A DNA stretch of 35,869 bases from a virus. Where the stretch lies: the IMG/VR virus record IMGVR_UViG_3300035701_000137, positions 1 through 35,869 of that record. One strand, written 5' to 3'. Both the position numbers and the translations under genes were made by a program. Under the pieces are notes generated by a model. That model was not told the DNA's origin. It made no database searches and worked only from the letters and a program-made list of their open reading frames with translations. Shown piece after piece: positions 14,571 to 21,603 of this stretch. How positions within the stretch are numbered: the stretch's first letter is position 1; each line of letters begins with the position of its first letter.

Positions 14571-14672
14571 CGTGTCCTCGACGAGATCGCGAAGTGCGAT
14601 CTCGTCTGCGCCTGCTGTCATCGGATCCGGACGGAGGCCCGGAGGATCCAGAAGGCAGTGGATGCTTCGTGA
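14571..14672 (+). pseudogene. HNH endonuclease C-terminal remnant
   Basis: Thirty-three codons and a stop, in the same frame as the kinase-like gene and directly after its TGA, encode RVLDEIAKCDLVCACCHRIR followed by TEARRIQKAVDAS. The EIAKCD-hV-CAxCHRxRT pattern is the typical C-terminal zinc-knuckle end of small phage HNH endonucleases. There is no start codon and the HNH catalytic part is missing, so this is a decayed fragment. The preceding stop is TGA followed by C, a context that can be leaky, so a low level of readthrough adding this tail to the kinase is conceivable. Confidence 0.7.
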
Positions 14673-14686
14673 CCCCTTCCAAGAGG

Positions 14687-14716
14687 CCCCCGAACCTGAT
14701 ACGCGTACCAGCGTGA
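14687..14716 (+). repeat. second, diverged copy of kinase 3' end (PPNLIRVPA-stop)
   Basis: In the +1 frame relative to the kinase this stretch reads PPNLIRVPA followed by TGA, paralleling PLHLIRIPA-TGA at 14541-14570. Codons for L-I-R-P-A differ mainly at synonymous positions. Together the two copies bracket the HNH remnant, suggesting an insertion or recombination scar. Confidence 0.5.
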
Positions 14717-14724
14717 GGTTCGTG

Positions 14725-14730
14725 TATAGT
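14725..14730 (+). promoter_or_regulatory. TATAGT -10-like hexamer before prohead protease
   Basis: TATAGT in the intergenic stretch would start transcription near 14737, giving a leader of about 13 nt before GTG 14750. No -35 is recognisable. It is the best promoter candidate for the capsid module, which has no other upstream signal. Confidence 0.4.
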
Positions 14731-14749
14731 CAAGTCGTGGTGACCCGCT

Positions 14750-15493
14750 GTGCGTGAGAACGTCGAACGTCTCCTGGAGAACGACGACTTCACCGTCTGG
14801 GCTCCGGCGTGCGTCGAGGTGATCGAGAAGGCCGGCGTCGACCTCGAAGCGACGCGACCGATCGGCGGCTGGTGCTCGACGGAGAACCTCGATCGTCAGG
14901 ACGAGGTCGTCGTCGCGAAGGGGCTCGACTTCAGCGAGTTCGTCTCGTTCGGCTACTTCAACGACAACCACAAGCAGGACACCTCCGCCGTCCTTGGTTA
15001 CCCGCGCGTCGCGCGCCTGGAGAAGTCGCGGTGGTGGACCGAGGGCAACCTGCTCGTCGGCTACGCACCAGCAGACAAGGTGTGGGAGCTGGCGAAGGCG
15101 ATGAAGAAGTCGAACGCGCCTCGGCGCCTCGGCTTCAGCATCGAGGGGAAGGTGCTGGAGCGTGACGGGGGCAACCGCATCGTCCGTGCGAAGGTGCGCA
15201 ACGTCGCCATCACGAACGCTCCGGTGAACACCGACTGCCTGTGGAGCATCCTCTCCAAGGCGTTCGCTCCGCTGAAGGCAGTGGAGAACGCCCAGCGCAA
15301 GGCCCTAGCGGAAAATTCATCGTTGGTGCAGAGTGTGGGGGTAAGTCGTCGCGGGCACCACGTGAACAGCATCGTCCACCAACGCAACGATCTCCTCTCA
15401 CACGACGAGGCGATCGATCGCGTGCGCAGGATCCACCCGAACCTCAGCGTTGACGTAGCCGCACGCGTCGTCGGCTTCGCGATGAACCGCTGA
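14750..15493 (+). CDS. prohead (head maturation) protease
   Basis: A 247-residue serine protease of the phage prohead protease group (S78/XkdF-like). It cleaves scaffold and capsid N-termini during head maturation. Visible features are GGWCSTENLDRQDEVV near residues 39-54, the FNDNHKQ box with likely catalytic H74, the WWTEGNLLVGY strand, and RRLGFSIEGKV with likely nucleophile S130. VRNVAITNAPVN follows, as usual in the family. The C-terminus (~75 residues) is extended and basic. GTG 14750 lacks a strong Shine-Dalgarno. It leads protease, small proteins, scaffold and MCP, the canonical order. Confidence 0.85.
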   Translation: MRENVERLLENDDFTVWAPACVEVIEKAGVDLEATRPIGGWCSTENLDRQDEVVVAKGLDFSEFVSFGYFNDNHKQDTSAVLGYPRVARLEKSRWWTEGNLLVGYAPADKVWELAKAMKKSNAPRRLGFSIEGKVLERDGGNRIVRAKVRNVAITNAPVNTDCLWSILSKAFAPLKAVENAQRKALAENSSLVQSVGVSRRGHHVNSIVHQRNDLLSHDEAIDRVRRIHPNLSVDVAARVVGFAMNR

Positions 15494-15506
15494 GGAGGAG
15501 AACGAG

Positions 15507-15836
15507 ATGCCAGCCGTCAAGAACACCGCCTCGCCGTACCCGTTCCAGAGCCTGCAGCATCCGCTGCTCCACTCGGGCATCGTTGCCGTGACGGGCTCGC
15601 TCCTGGTCGACCTCGGGATCAACCACAACAACTTCGTCCCGTCGGTATCGGTCCAAGGTGGCACCGCCGCGATCGCCAACAACGCGCCGGACGTCACGTG
15701 GGCATACGGCACCAAGCCCGGCACTTTCACGATCTTCACCTGGAAGGCGACCGCCGCCGGCACCACCACCCTCATCGCGGCGACCGTCGCCGTCAACGTC
15801 TCGTTCGTCGCTATCGTCGACAGCTCGGTCGGCTAG
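15507..15836 (+). CDS. small beta-rich head protein (decoration candidate)
   Basis: A 109-residue protein with a very strong Shine-Dalgarno (GAGGAGGAG), implying high expression. It is strand- and Thr/Val/Ala-rich: SGIVAVTGSLLVDLGI, PSVSVQGGTAAIA, GTFTIFTWKATAAGTTTLI, then a hydrophobic C-terminal strand. Lying between the protease and the scaffold candidate with a strong ribosome site, it is likely an abundant capsid surface or cement protein. No close family is recognised. Confidence 0.6.
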   Translation: MPAVKNTASPYPFQSLQHPLLHSGIVAVTGSLLVDLGINHNNFVPSVSVQGGTAAIANNAPDVTWAYGTKPGTFTIFTWKATAAGTTTLIAATVAVNVSFVAIVDSSVG

Positions 15837-15853
15837 ACCACTAGGAGAAGACC

Positions 15854-16207
15854 ATGGGTCAGAACGCCAACATCCCGAACTTCGCCAACGTCAACCTGTT
15901 CAAGGTCGGACGTGGCGAGACGTTCACCGTGCCGGACACCGAGGCTCAGGCGTCGCCGAGCGGCATCTCGTCTGGCCTCTCCCCGGCCAACATCTTCGAC
16001 ACGAGACGACTCGGCGTCGGAGGGTACATCTTCGCGGCGTTCAGCGACGTCGCGGGTCCGGCCACGGAGGACTTCCAGTGGAAGATCAATCCGGGTGACG
16101 TGATCGCGGTGAGCGCCGCGTCCCCGGCGATCGTTTCGCAGAACGGCACCCAGATCTTCACGATCACGAACACCGCCGTCTGCGGCATCCTCGCGTACCA
16201 CTCGTAA
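15854..16207 (+). CDS. small beta-rich head protein (second decoration candidate)
   Basis: A 117-residue protein preceded by AGGAGAAG, a strong ribosome site. Its strand-rich text (YIFAAFSDVAG, WKINPGDVIAVSAA, QIFTITNTAVCGILAYHS) suggests a beta-sandwich or beta-barrel. It sits between another small beta protein and the scaffold candidate. It could be a capsid decoration or fibre-type protein. It resembles the upstream neighbour in size and beta content only. Confidence 0.6.
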   Translation: MGQNANIPNFANVNLFKVGRGETFTVPDTEAQASPSGISSGLSPANIFDTRRLGVGGYIFAAFSDVAGPATEDFQWKINPGDVIAVSAASPAIVSQNGTQIFTITNTAVCGILAYHS

Positions 16208-16228
16208 TCGAGGAGCAGGAGAACCACC

Positions 16229-17221
16229 ATGGCCAAGTCCAAGGCAAAGAGCCCGCCCGAGAAGATCCCGGAGGGCAAGCTCCTCAAGGCTCTCGCCGAG
16301 CTGGAGGACGCGATCGAGAAGGGTGACGTCCTGGAGGACGCCGATCCGGAGGGTGGTCTCTCCACCGAAGGTGAGCCGCTGTCGAACGCGGCGCCGTCGG
16401 GCAAGTCCGACACGAAGAAGTCCCGCCGCAGCTCGTCGAGCAGCTCGTCGAGCGCCGCGAGCAGCGACGACGGAGACGACGACTCGTCGAGCGACGACGC
16501 GTCTTCGCCGTTCCCGCCGAAGAAGAAGATGAAGAAGGGTGCCGTCGAGAGGGCGGCAGCCGCGAGCAAGGACTCCATGAGCGACGAGGAGTCGAGCGAC
16601 GAGGAGTCGAGCGACGACGCGTCGAGCCCGGCCGAGAAGTCGTTCCGCGAGGTCGCGGAGGGCGACGAGGTGATGGCGAAGGCCATCGACGTCTCCGACT
16701 TCATGGAGGCACTCGTCGACCAGATCAGCCTCGCCATGCTCAAGATGGGCAAGGACGTCGCGAAGTCGATGGTGCGGATCGAGGAACGCCTCGGGGCTCG
16801 CATCGACAACCGCGTCGCCAAGAGCATCGGCTACCAGCAGAGCTTCAACGCTCGGCTCGCGAAGGCCGTCGCGGCGATCGGCACCTCCGTCCAGGAAGAC
16901 CTGGTCGACATGGTGAAGTCGCTGTCCGAGCAGCCCGCGCCGCAGCGCGGTCGCGCGGTGCTCTCCAAGGGCGAGGTCAACCAGCCGCCCTGGCAGGTCA
17001 CCGGCAACGACCAGCAGATGGCTGGTGGCTCCGAGGGCGGGGCCTTCATCGCCGAGCTGAGCGAGCTGTCGTCCGAGGCGATCGGCGACTGGCTGTTCAA
17101 GGCGACCACCAACAACAAGATCGATCCCAAGCTGATCCTCGCTTGGGAGGCGGATCGCTACAACGTCGAGACCCTGCCCCCGATGGTGCGTAAGGCTCTC
17201 GTCAACGACCTCTGCAAGTAG
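16229..17221 (+). CDS. acidic Ser-rich scaffold candidate
   Basis: A 330-residue protein with a strong Shine-Dalgarno (AGGAG). After a Lys-rich start and a helical stretch, residues ~67-93 and ~116-133 are Ser/Asp/Glu repeats (SSSSSSSS, SSDEESSDEESSDDASS) around a basic FPPKKKMKKG patch. Residues ~140-245 look helical and amphipathic (EALVDQISLAMLKMGKDVAK). The C-terminus (EAIGDWLFKATTNNK and on) is folded. Position between protease and MCP, helical content and charge fit a scaffolding protein that guides capsid assembly and is then cleaved. The acidic Ser repeats are shared with the 9639 product and the portal tail. Confidence 0.6.
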   Translation: MAKSKAKSPPEKIPEGKLLKALAELEDAIEKGDVLEDADPEGGLSTEGEPLSNAAPSGKSDTKKSRRSSSSSSSSAASSDDGDDDSSSDDASSPFPPKKKMKKGAVERAAAASKDSMSDEESSDEESSDDASSPAEKSFREVAEGDEVMAKAIDVSDFMEALVDQISLAMLKMGKDVAKSMVRIEERLGARIDNRVAKSIGYQQSFNARLAKAVAAIGTSVQEDLVDMVKSLSEQPAPQRGRAVLSKGEVNQPPWQVTGNDQQMAGGSEGGAFIAELSELSSEAIGDWLFKATTNNKIDPKLILAWEADRYNVETLPPMVRKALVNDLCK

Positions 17222-17236
17222 GGAAGGAGCCGCACC

Positions 17237-18634
17237 ATGATCTCGATGAAGGACTACGAGGGCTACCACGGCTTCGGCCAGATCGCGTCCAACGACGTCG
17301 ACGAGCTGAGCAAGGCACTCAGCGCTGGCTATCAGAACCCACCGGTCTCAGGATCGAACGCGCTGCGTGTCGAGTCGCTGGAGCAGACGCTCCGCGTCCT
17401 GACGTTCACGCAGGCGCACATCCAGTTCTGGCGGGACATCCCGAAGCTGCCGGCGTTCAGCACGGTCGAGGAGTACAACGTCCAGACGAGCTACGGCTCG
17501 GAGGGCGGCATGTTCACCCGTGCCGGAGAGCTGCCCCAGGTCCAGGACGCGTCGTACGAGCGCCGCACGGCTCTCGTGAAGTACGTCACCACGCAGCGCG
17601 AGGTCGATCACCCGACGACCCTCGTCCGGCCTGCTCACGGCAACGTGATCGCGCAGGAGACGCAGAACGGTGGCGTGTGGATCCTGGAGCGCGTCGAGCG
17701 CGCGCTCTACAACGGCAACAGCGCCATCATCGCGGAGGCGTGGGACGGCATCGACACGCAGATCCGCAACGACCCGAGTGCGGCGGCGTCGATCATCGAC
17801 CTCCGCGGCGGCATCCTCACCGAGGACAACATCGAGGACGGCACCAACCGCGTCATCGAGAACTACGGCGTGCCGACCGACCTCTACGCTGCGCCCAAGG
17901 CGCTGTCGTCGATGGTGAAGCAGTTCTACCCACGCGAGCGCTTCTCGATGCCAGCGCCGGTCGACGGCATCGTCGGGATGTCGGTCAACCGCGTCCGCAC
18001 GCAGGCAGGTCTCATCAACCTGAAGGGCAACATCTTCCTGCGCTCGGGCAAGAACAACAGCGTCAAGGGCGCTCCGGCGTCCGCGAACGCGGTCCGCGCT
18101 CCGGTGGTCCCGAGCGGCGCGGCGGTGAACAACGCCGGTCCGGTCGCGGCCTCGCTGTTCGGCGTCGGCGACATCGGCACGTGGCGCTACAAGGTCGCCG
18201 CGGTGAACCGCTTCGGCGAGTCGGCGGCGTCGGCAGAGACCACGGCGGCGATCAACGCGGCCGGCGACACGATCACGCTGACGATCACGAACAACGCGGA
18301 CTCGTCGGACCCGACGACGGGCTACAACATCTACCGCATCGCGTCGGTGCCGGGCGCCGCGAACACCGAGGTGTTCATGGTCCAGGTCCCGCGCATCGCG
18401 GGCGCCGCCACCACGGTGTTCGTCGACGTGAACCGGTTCCTGCCGAACACGTCGCGCGCGTACCTGAAGCAGATGAACCTGCAGGGCGTCAGCTTCCGAC
18501 AGCTCGCGCCGATGATGAAGATCCCGCTCGCGACGATCGCGCTCTCCATCCGGTGGGCGATGCTTCTGTACGGGATGCCGATCGTCTACGCGACGCGCAA
18601 GTTCGTCATCTACGACAACGTCGGCGACGAGTAA
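17237..18634 (+). CDS. major capsid protein with inserted Ig/FN3-like domain
   Basis: A 465-residue protein with a strong Shine-Dalgarno (AAGGAG), following the scaffold candidate. It fits an HK97-fold capsid subunit: N-terminal arm, E-loop-like region around residues 75-105 (EEYNVQTSYGSEGGMFTRAG), a spine-helix-like region and a P-domain with YGVPTDLYAAPKALSSMVKQ. Residues ~275-400 are an extra domain with Ig/FN3 features: WRYKVAAVNRFGESAAS, then TITLTITNNA and TGYNIYRI. The capsid sequence resumes with RAYLKQMNLQGVSFRQLAPM. Such insertions project from the capsid surface and can bind host surfaces or sugars. A terminator follows. Confidence 0.85.
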   Translation: MISMKDYEGYHGFGQIASNDVDELSKALSAGYQNPPVSGSNALRVESLEQTLRVLTFTQAHIQFWRDIPKLPAFSTVEEYNVQTSYGSEGGMFTRAGELPQVQDASYERRTALVKYVTTQREVDHPTTLVRPAHGNVIAQETQNGGVWILERVERALYNGNSAIIAEAWDGIDTQIRNDPSAAASIIDLRGGILTEDNIEDGTNRVIENYGVPTDLYAAPKALSSMVKQFYPRERFSMPAPVDGIVGMSVNRVRTQAGLINLKGNIFLRSGKNNSVKGAPASANAVRAPVVPSGAAVNNAGPVAASLFGVGDIGTWRYKVAAVNRFGESAASAETTAAINAAGDTITLTITNNADSSDPTTGYNIYRIASVPGAANTEVFMVQVPRIAGAATTVFVDVNRFLPNTSRAYLKQMNLQGVSFRQLAPMMKIPLATIALSIRWAMLLYGMPIVYATRKFVIYDNVGDE

Positions 18635-18676
18635 CCTGTCTTCTGCCTGCGGGCAGATTGGCAATCCTGCCGTACG

Positions 18677-18700
18677 AAGCCGCCTCCCCAGGGCGGCTTT
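18677..18700 (+). terminator. intrinsic terminator after the major capsid gene
   Basis: An 8-bp GC-rich perfect stem (AAGCCGCC at 18677-18684 with GGCGGCTT at 18692-18699) closes a 7-nt loop and runs into a short T-tract. It would reduce readthrough from the heavily expressed capsid module. The T-tract is short, so termination may be partial. Confidence 0.6.
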
Positions 18701-18731
18701 CGTGCATCTGGCTGTGGATCTGGCTTCGCTG

Positions 18732-18737
18732 TATGCT
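18732..18737 (+). promoter_or_regulatory. TATGCT -10-like hexamer, leaderless-type
   Basis: TATGCT lies 6 nt before ATG 18744, in the gap after the terminator. The gene has no Shine-Dalgarno. The -35 is weak. This would restart transcription for the connector and tail module. Confidence 0.5.
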
Positions 18738-18743
18738 CCGAAC

Positions 18744-19148
18744 ATGGCCAAGGTCACCGCAAAGCTCCGCTGCCTCGATCTCCGTGGTGAGACCACGCAC
18801 ACCCGCTGGGGTCACGTATCGTTCGACAGGGACGGCCTGTCGGAGCTGGAGGTCGATGAGGACGACCTACAGATGCTTCGCGACATCCGGTGGCTCGACG
18901 AGGGCGCCGAACAGCGCGCGAAGTGGGCGGCTGACGAGAAGGCGGAGAAGGTCTCTGCGGTGACCGGCGCTGCTGACAATGAAGCTGCGGAGAAGGCGGC
19001 CGATGCACTGGCGGCTGCGGAAGCAGCGTCCGCGGTTGCTGCTGCGAAGAAGCTCGAAGAGGAGAAGACCGCAGACAAGGCGTTCGACACCTCGGACTCA
19101 GAAGCCGCCACACCACAGGACACGAGCACGTCGCACACCCAGGGGTAG
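18744..19148 (+). CDS. small Ala/Glu-rich protein after the major capsid gene
   Basis: A 134-residue protein. The N-terminal ~55 residues are a folded unit (TAKLRCLDLRGETTHTRWGH, then ELEVDEDDLQMLRDIRWLDE). The rest is an Ala/Glu/Lys helical tail with AEKAADALAAAEAASAVAAA. The N-terminal part, with an EVDE-x-x-x-x-L strand-helix end, resembles small proteins found next to head-tail adaptors. A longer reading from GTG 18702 is possible, but ATG 18744 sits 6 nt after a -10-like hexamer. The role is unknown. Confidence 0.65.
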   Translation: MAKVTAKLRCLDLRGETTHTRWGHVSFDRDGLSELEVDEDDLQMLRDIRWLDEGAEQRAKWAADEKAEKVSAVTGAADNEAAEKAADALAAAEAASAVAAAKKLEEEKTADKAFDTSDSEAATPQDTSTSHTQG

Positions 19149-19151
19149 CAG

Positions 19152-20018
19152 GTGACCGCCCCGACCCCGAAGAACGCGTCGAACATGCCGGCGACCGCGA
19201 GCGCGGTGGTCAAGCAGACGCCGTCGCGCTTCAGCTCGCTCATGTCGCTCGATGACTTGACGGCGAAGTACATCAAGGAGAACTACCTCACCGGGTTCAC
19301 CTTCGCGGGCACCGACGGCCAGGAGCTTGCGCCGGCGTTCTTCGAGGACAAGCTCTCGAACGCGATCGCGAAGTTCGAGAACATCACGCACATCGATGTG
19401 CTCCAGCGCGAGATCACCAGCGAGAAGCACGACTACTTCACGACCGACTACATGAACTACGCGTTCACGCAGCTGTACAGGATCCCGGCGCAGAGCGTGT
19501 CGTCGGTGCGTGCGGTGTACCCGACGGGTCAGGTGATCCAGGTGTTCCCGTCCGACTGGGTGCGGCTGCAGGTGGAGCACAGCCAGATCCACCTCGTGCC
19601 GACGAGCGGGTCGCTAGCGCAGATCATGCTCGGCGGAGGCAACGGGTACCTGCCGTTCATCTTCGGCGGCCTCTCGTACCTGCCGAACCTGTGGGAGGTC
19701 GACTACGTGTCTGGCTTCGGTCCCGACGCGATCCCTCGCGACGTCGTGTCCGTGGTCTGCAAGCTCGCAGCGATCGAGATACTCACGATCATGAGCGACC
19801 TCGTCGGACCGATCGGCGTGGCGGGTTCGAGCCTCGGCATCGACGGCATGTCGCAGTCGATCTCACGTCAGCTGCCGGCGTTCAAGGCGAGGATCGACGG
19901 GTACAAGGTCGAGCTGGGCTTGCCGGGCGCCGGCCTCGGGGTCGACCCGATGTTCAACACCGGAGAGATCGGACAGCTCCGTCGCACGTACGTCGGGATG
20001 GTGCTCGCCTCGCTATGA
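19152..20018 (+). CDS. head-tail adaptor candidate
   Basis: A 288-residue protein from GTG 19152, 3 nt after the previous stop. It is the first large gene after MCP, the usual place for the gp6/gp15-like head-completion adaptor. It has a beta-rich middle (SVSSVRAVYPTGQVIQVFPS, VEHSQIHLVPTSG, LWEVDYVSGFGPD) and a helical C-terminal part (VVSVVCKLAAIEILTIMSD). Similar DYVSGF-x-P-x-x[V/I]-P-x-x[IV] blocks occur in phage neck or connector proteins. The stop overlaps the next gene (ATGA at 20015). The assignment rests on context and partial pattern. Confidence 0.55.
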   Translation: MTAPTPKNASNMPATASAVVKQTPSRFSSLMSLDDLTAKYIKENYLTGFTFAGTDGQELAPAFFEDKLSNAIAKFENITHIDVLQREITSEKHDYFTTDYMNYAFTQLYRIPAQSVSSVRAVYPTGQVIQVFPSDWVRLQVEHSQIHLVPTSGSLAQIMLGGGNGYLPFIFGGLSYLPNLWEVDYVSGFGPDAIPRDVVSVVCKLAAIEILTIMSDLVGPIGVAGSSLGIDGMSQSISRQLPAFKARIDGYKVELGLPGAGLGVDPMFNTGEIGQLRRTYVGMVLASL

Positions 20019-20827
20019 GCGGGCTCGTCACGAAGACCGGTGGGGTCGGCCGAGCCGGTGGCGTCCGGGTGGCGCTTCCGTCGCCAGCGGGTGAGTGGAA
20101 CCCGCAGTGGAAGGACAACGTCGTCGACTTCGACCGCGACGAGTTCACGCGCTTCATCGCCGACAAGGGCTACAGCTTGACGTGGGAGAAGGCGGTGCTC
20201 TGTCCGAACATCCCGGGCACAGGTCTCTCGCCACGCGACCACGTGATGGGATGCACGATCTGCGGCGGTGGTGGTTTCATCTACGTCGACCCGATCCCGA
20301 CGACGATGCTCATGCAGGGCGTCAAGCTCAACCAGAGCTTCTTCGCATACGGTCGGTGGGACGCCGGCAACATGCTCGTGACGGCCGAGCCCGAGTTCAC
20401 GATCGACTACTTCGATCGGCTCACGCTCATGAACGGCATCGGCCGCTTCACGCAGCGTCCCGTCCGGCAGAGCGGCACCGCGTTCGACAAGCTCAAGTAC
20501 GGCCCGCTGTGTATCAACTACGTCGGCTGGGTCGACCGCACCGGAGCGCTCGTACAGTTCCAGTGCGACGATGACTTCCGCATCTCAGCGGACGGCACGT
20601 CGATCGAGTGGCTCGCGAACCAGCCCGACGCGACCAGCTTCTACACCATCTCGTACGACTACAGGCCACGCTACGTCGTGCTCGATCTTGTGCACCACCA
20701 CCGCGACTCGACAGTCGAGGGACAGCACTACCAGTTCCCGGTGCAGGCGGTGGCGAAGCTCGACTACCTCATCCGCAACCAAGGCACGGACCCGCAGCAG
20801 GTCAAGGACCAGAGCCCGTTCCAGTGA
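20015..20827 (+). CDS. head-tail junction protein with Cys/His knuckle
   Basis: A 270-residue protein starting in a 4-nt ATGA overlap. Residues ~62-80 hold a candidate zinc site: a Cys in VLCPN, a His in SPRDHV and a CTIC knuckle. The middle is beta-rich (FFAYGRWDAGNMLVTAEPEF), and near the C-terminus is FYTISYDYRPRYVVLDLVHH. It lies between the adaptor and tail-completion candidates, so it may be a head-closure or stopper protein. It is not recognised more precisely. The stop overlaps the next GTG start. Confidence 0.5.
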   Translation: MSGLVTKTGGVGRAGGVRVALPSPAGEWNPQWKDNVVDFDRDEFTRFIADKGYSLTWEKAVLCPNIPGTGLSPRDHVMGCTICGGGGFIYVDPIPTTMLMQGVKLNQSFFAYGRWDAGNMLVTAEPEFTIDYFDRLTLMNGIGRFTQRPVRQSGTAFDKLKYGPLCINYVGWVDRTGALVQFQCDDDFRISADGTSIEWLANQPDATSFYTISYDYRPRYVVLDLVHHHRDSTVEGQHYQFPVQAVAKLDYLIRNQGTDPQQVKDQSPFQ

Positions 20828-21603
20828 AGCTCAAGCTACCCATCAAGGTCAGCATCCCGTCGTTGAGCGGGCGTCTCGTCACCCTGAAGGTGACGACGGC
20901 GTTCGACCGCGCGATGAAAGTTGCGCGAGCCCGCATCGTCCCGCTCGTGGTCGATAGAGCGTCCGGTGCCGTGGACAACAAGCTCGGCACGATGGCTCCG
21001 CGCTACAAGAAGGCGCTGCAGGAGCCAGGTGCCGTGCGCGTGACGGAAAAGGCGGTCGAGATCAAGATCACCGACCCGATCGTCGTTGCGGTCGAGCGCG
21101 GCGCGAAAGCGTTCGACATGAAGGCGAAGCTGCTCAAGCACGCGAAGGCTTCGAGCAAGGGCTCGGTGTACGTCGACATCCCGTTCCAGCACAAGGCCGG
21201 GTCAGTGCCGCAGAGCATGCGCACGGCTGGCACACGAGCCGCCAGCGCGGCCGGCGGCGCCGCCGAGGTCAGGTTGTCGATGAGGACCGAGGGCAAGTCG
21301 TTCACACGCTCGTTGCAGCGTGGGAGCATCGGGCGCGCTCTTGGCCTGTCGCCGCGGAAGCAAGCGGTGAAGCACAGCCGCGGCGTGCACGACGACATCA
21401 TTCGCAGCTCGACAAGGGCCGGCGGAAAGTCGTCGGTTCGTTACACCACCATCCGCAGGATCTCGACCAAGAGTAAACCATCGTCGTGGTGGCATCCTGG
21501 TTTCAAAGGAGCGCATGTCCTCGACGAGGTCCTGCCGGGACTGCGTCGTGACATCGTCGCGATCCTGCGCAACACGTTCTCGACGCTGAAGGGGATGTTG
21601 TGA
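20824..21603 (+). CDS. tail completion / neck protein candidate (HK97 gp10-like)
   Basis: A 259-residue basic protein from GTG 20824 (GTGA overlap). The N-terminus is amphipathic with many Val/Ala/Arg residues; a central region has KAVEIKITDPIVVAVERG, and the C-terminus has SKPSSWWHPGFKGAHVLDEV followed by an amphipathic helix. The WW-HPG-F-x-G-x-x-x-x-[DE] end matches the C-terminal region of HK97 gp10-type tail-completion proteins. Position between adaptor and sheath fits. The stop overlaps the next start (GTGA at 21600). Confidence 0.6.
   Translation: MKLKLPIKVSIPSLSGRLVTLKVTTAFDRAMKVARARIVPLVVDRASGAVDNKLGTMAPRYKKALQEPGAVRVTEKAVEIKITDPIVVAVERGAKAFDMKAKLLKHAKASSKGSVYVDIPFQHKAGSVPQSMRTAGTRAASAAGGAAEVRLSMRTEGKSFTRSLQRGSIGRALGLSPRKQAVKHSRGVHDDIIRSSTRAGGKSSVRYTTIRRISTKSKPSSWWHPGFKGAHVLDEVLPGLRRDIVAILRNTFSTLKGML

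Noticed and set aside
13140-14621. 493-codon minus-strand ORF opposite the beta-protein and kinase genes
   Set aside because: It spans two well-supported + strand genes and the gap between them, with a shadow-type composition.
14572-14757. 61-codon + strand ORF in the kinase-protease gap
   Set aside because: Ser/Arg/Gly-rich text in a different frame from the recognisable HNH remnant and from the LIRVPA copy, with no ribosome site.
18702-18743. Upstream GTG start extending the gene at 18744
   Set aside because: It would place the start inside the terminator tail, has no Shine-Dalgarno, and the ATG at 18744 has a -10 hexamer at the leaderless spacing.
17348-18802. 484-codon minus-strand ORF opposite the major capsid gene
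   Set aside because: Arg/Asp/Val-rich shadow; it runs through the terminator and promoter region.
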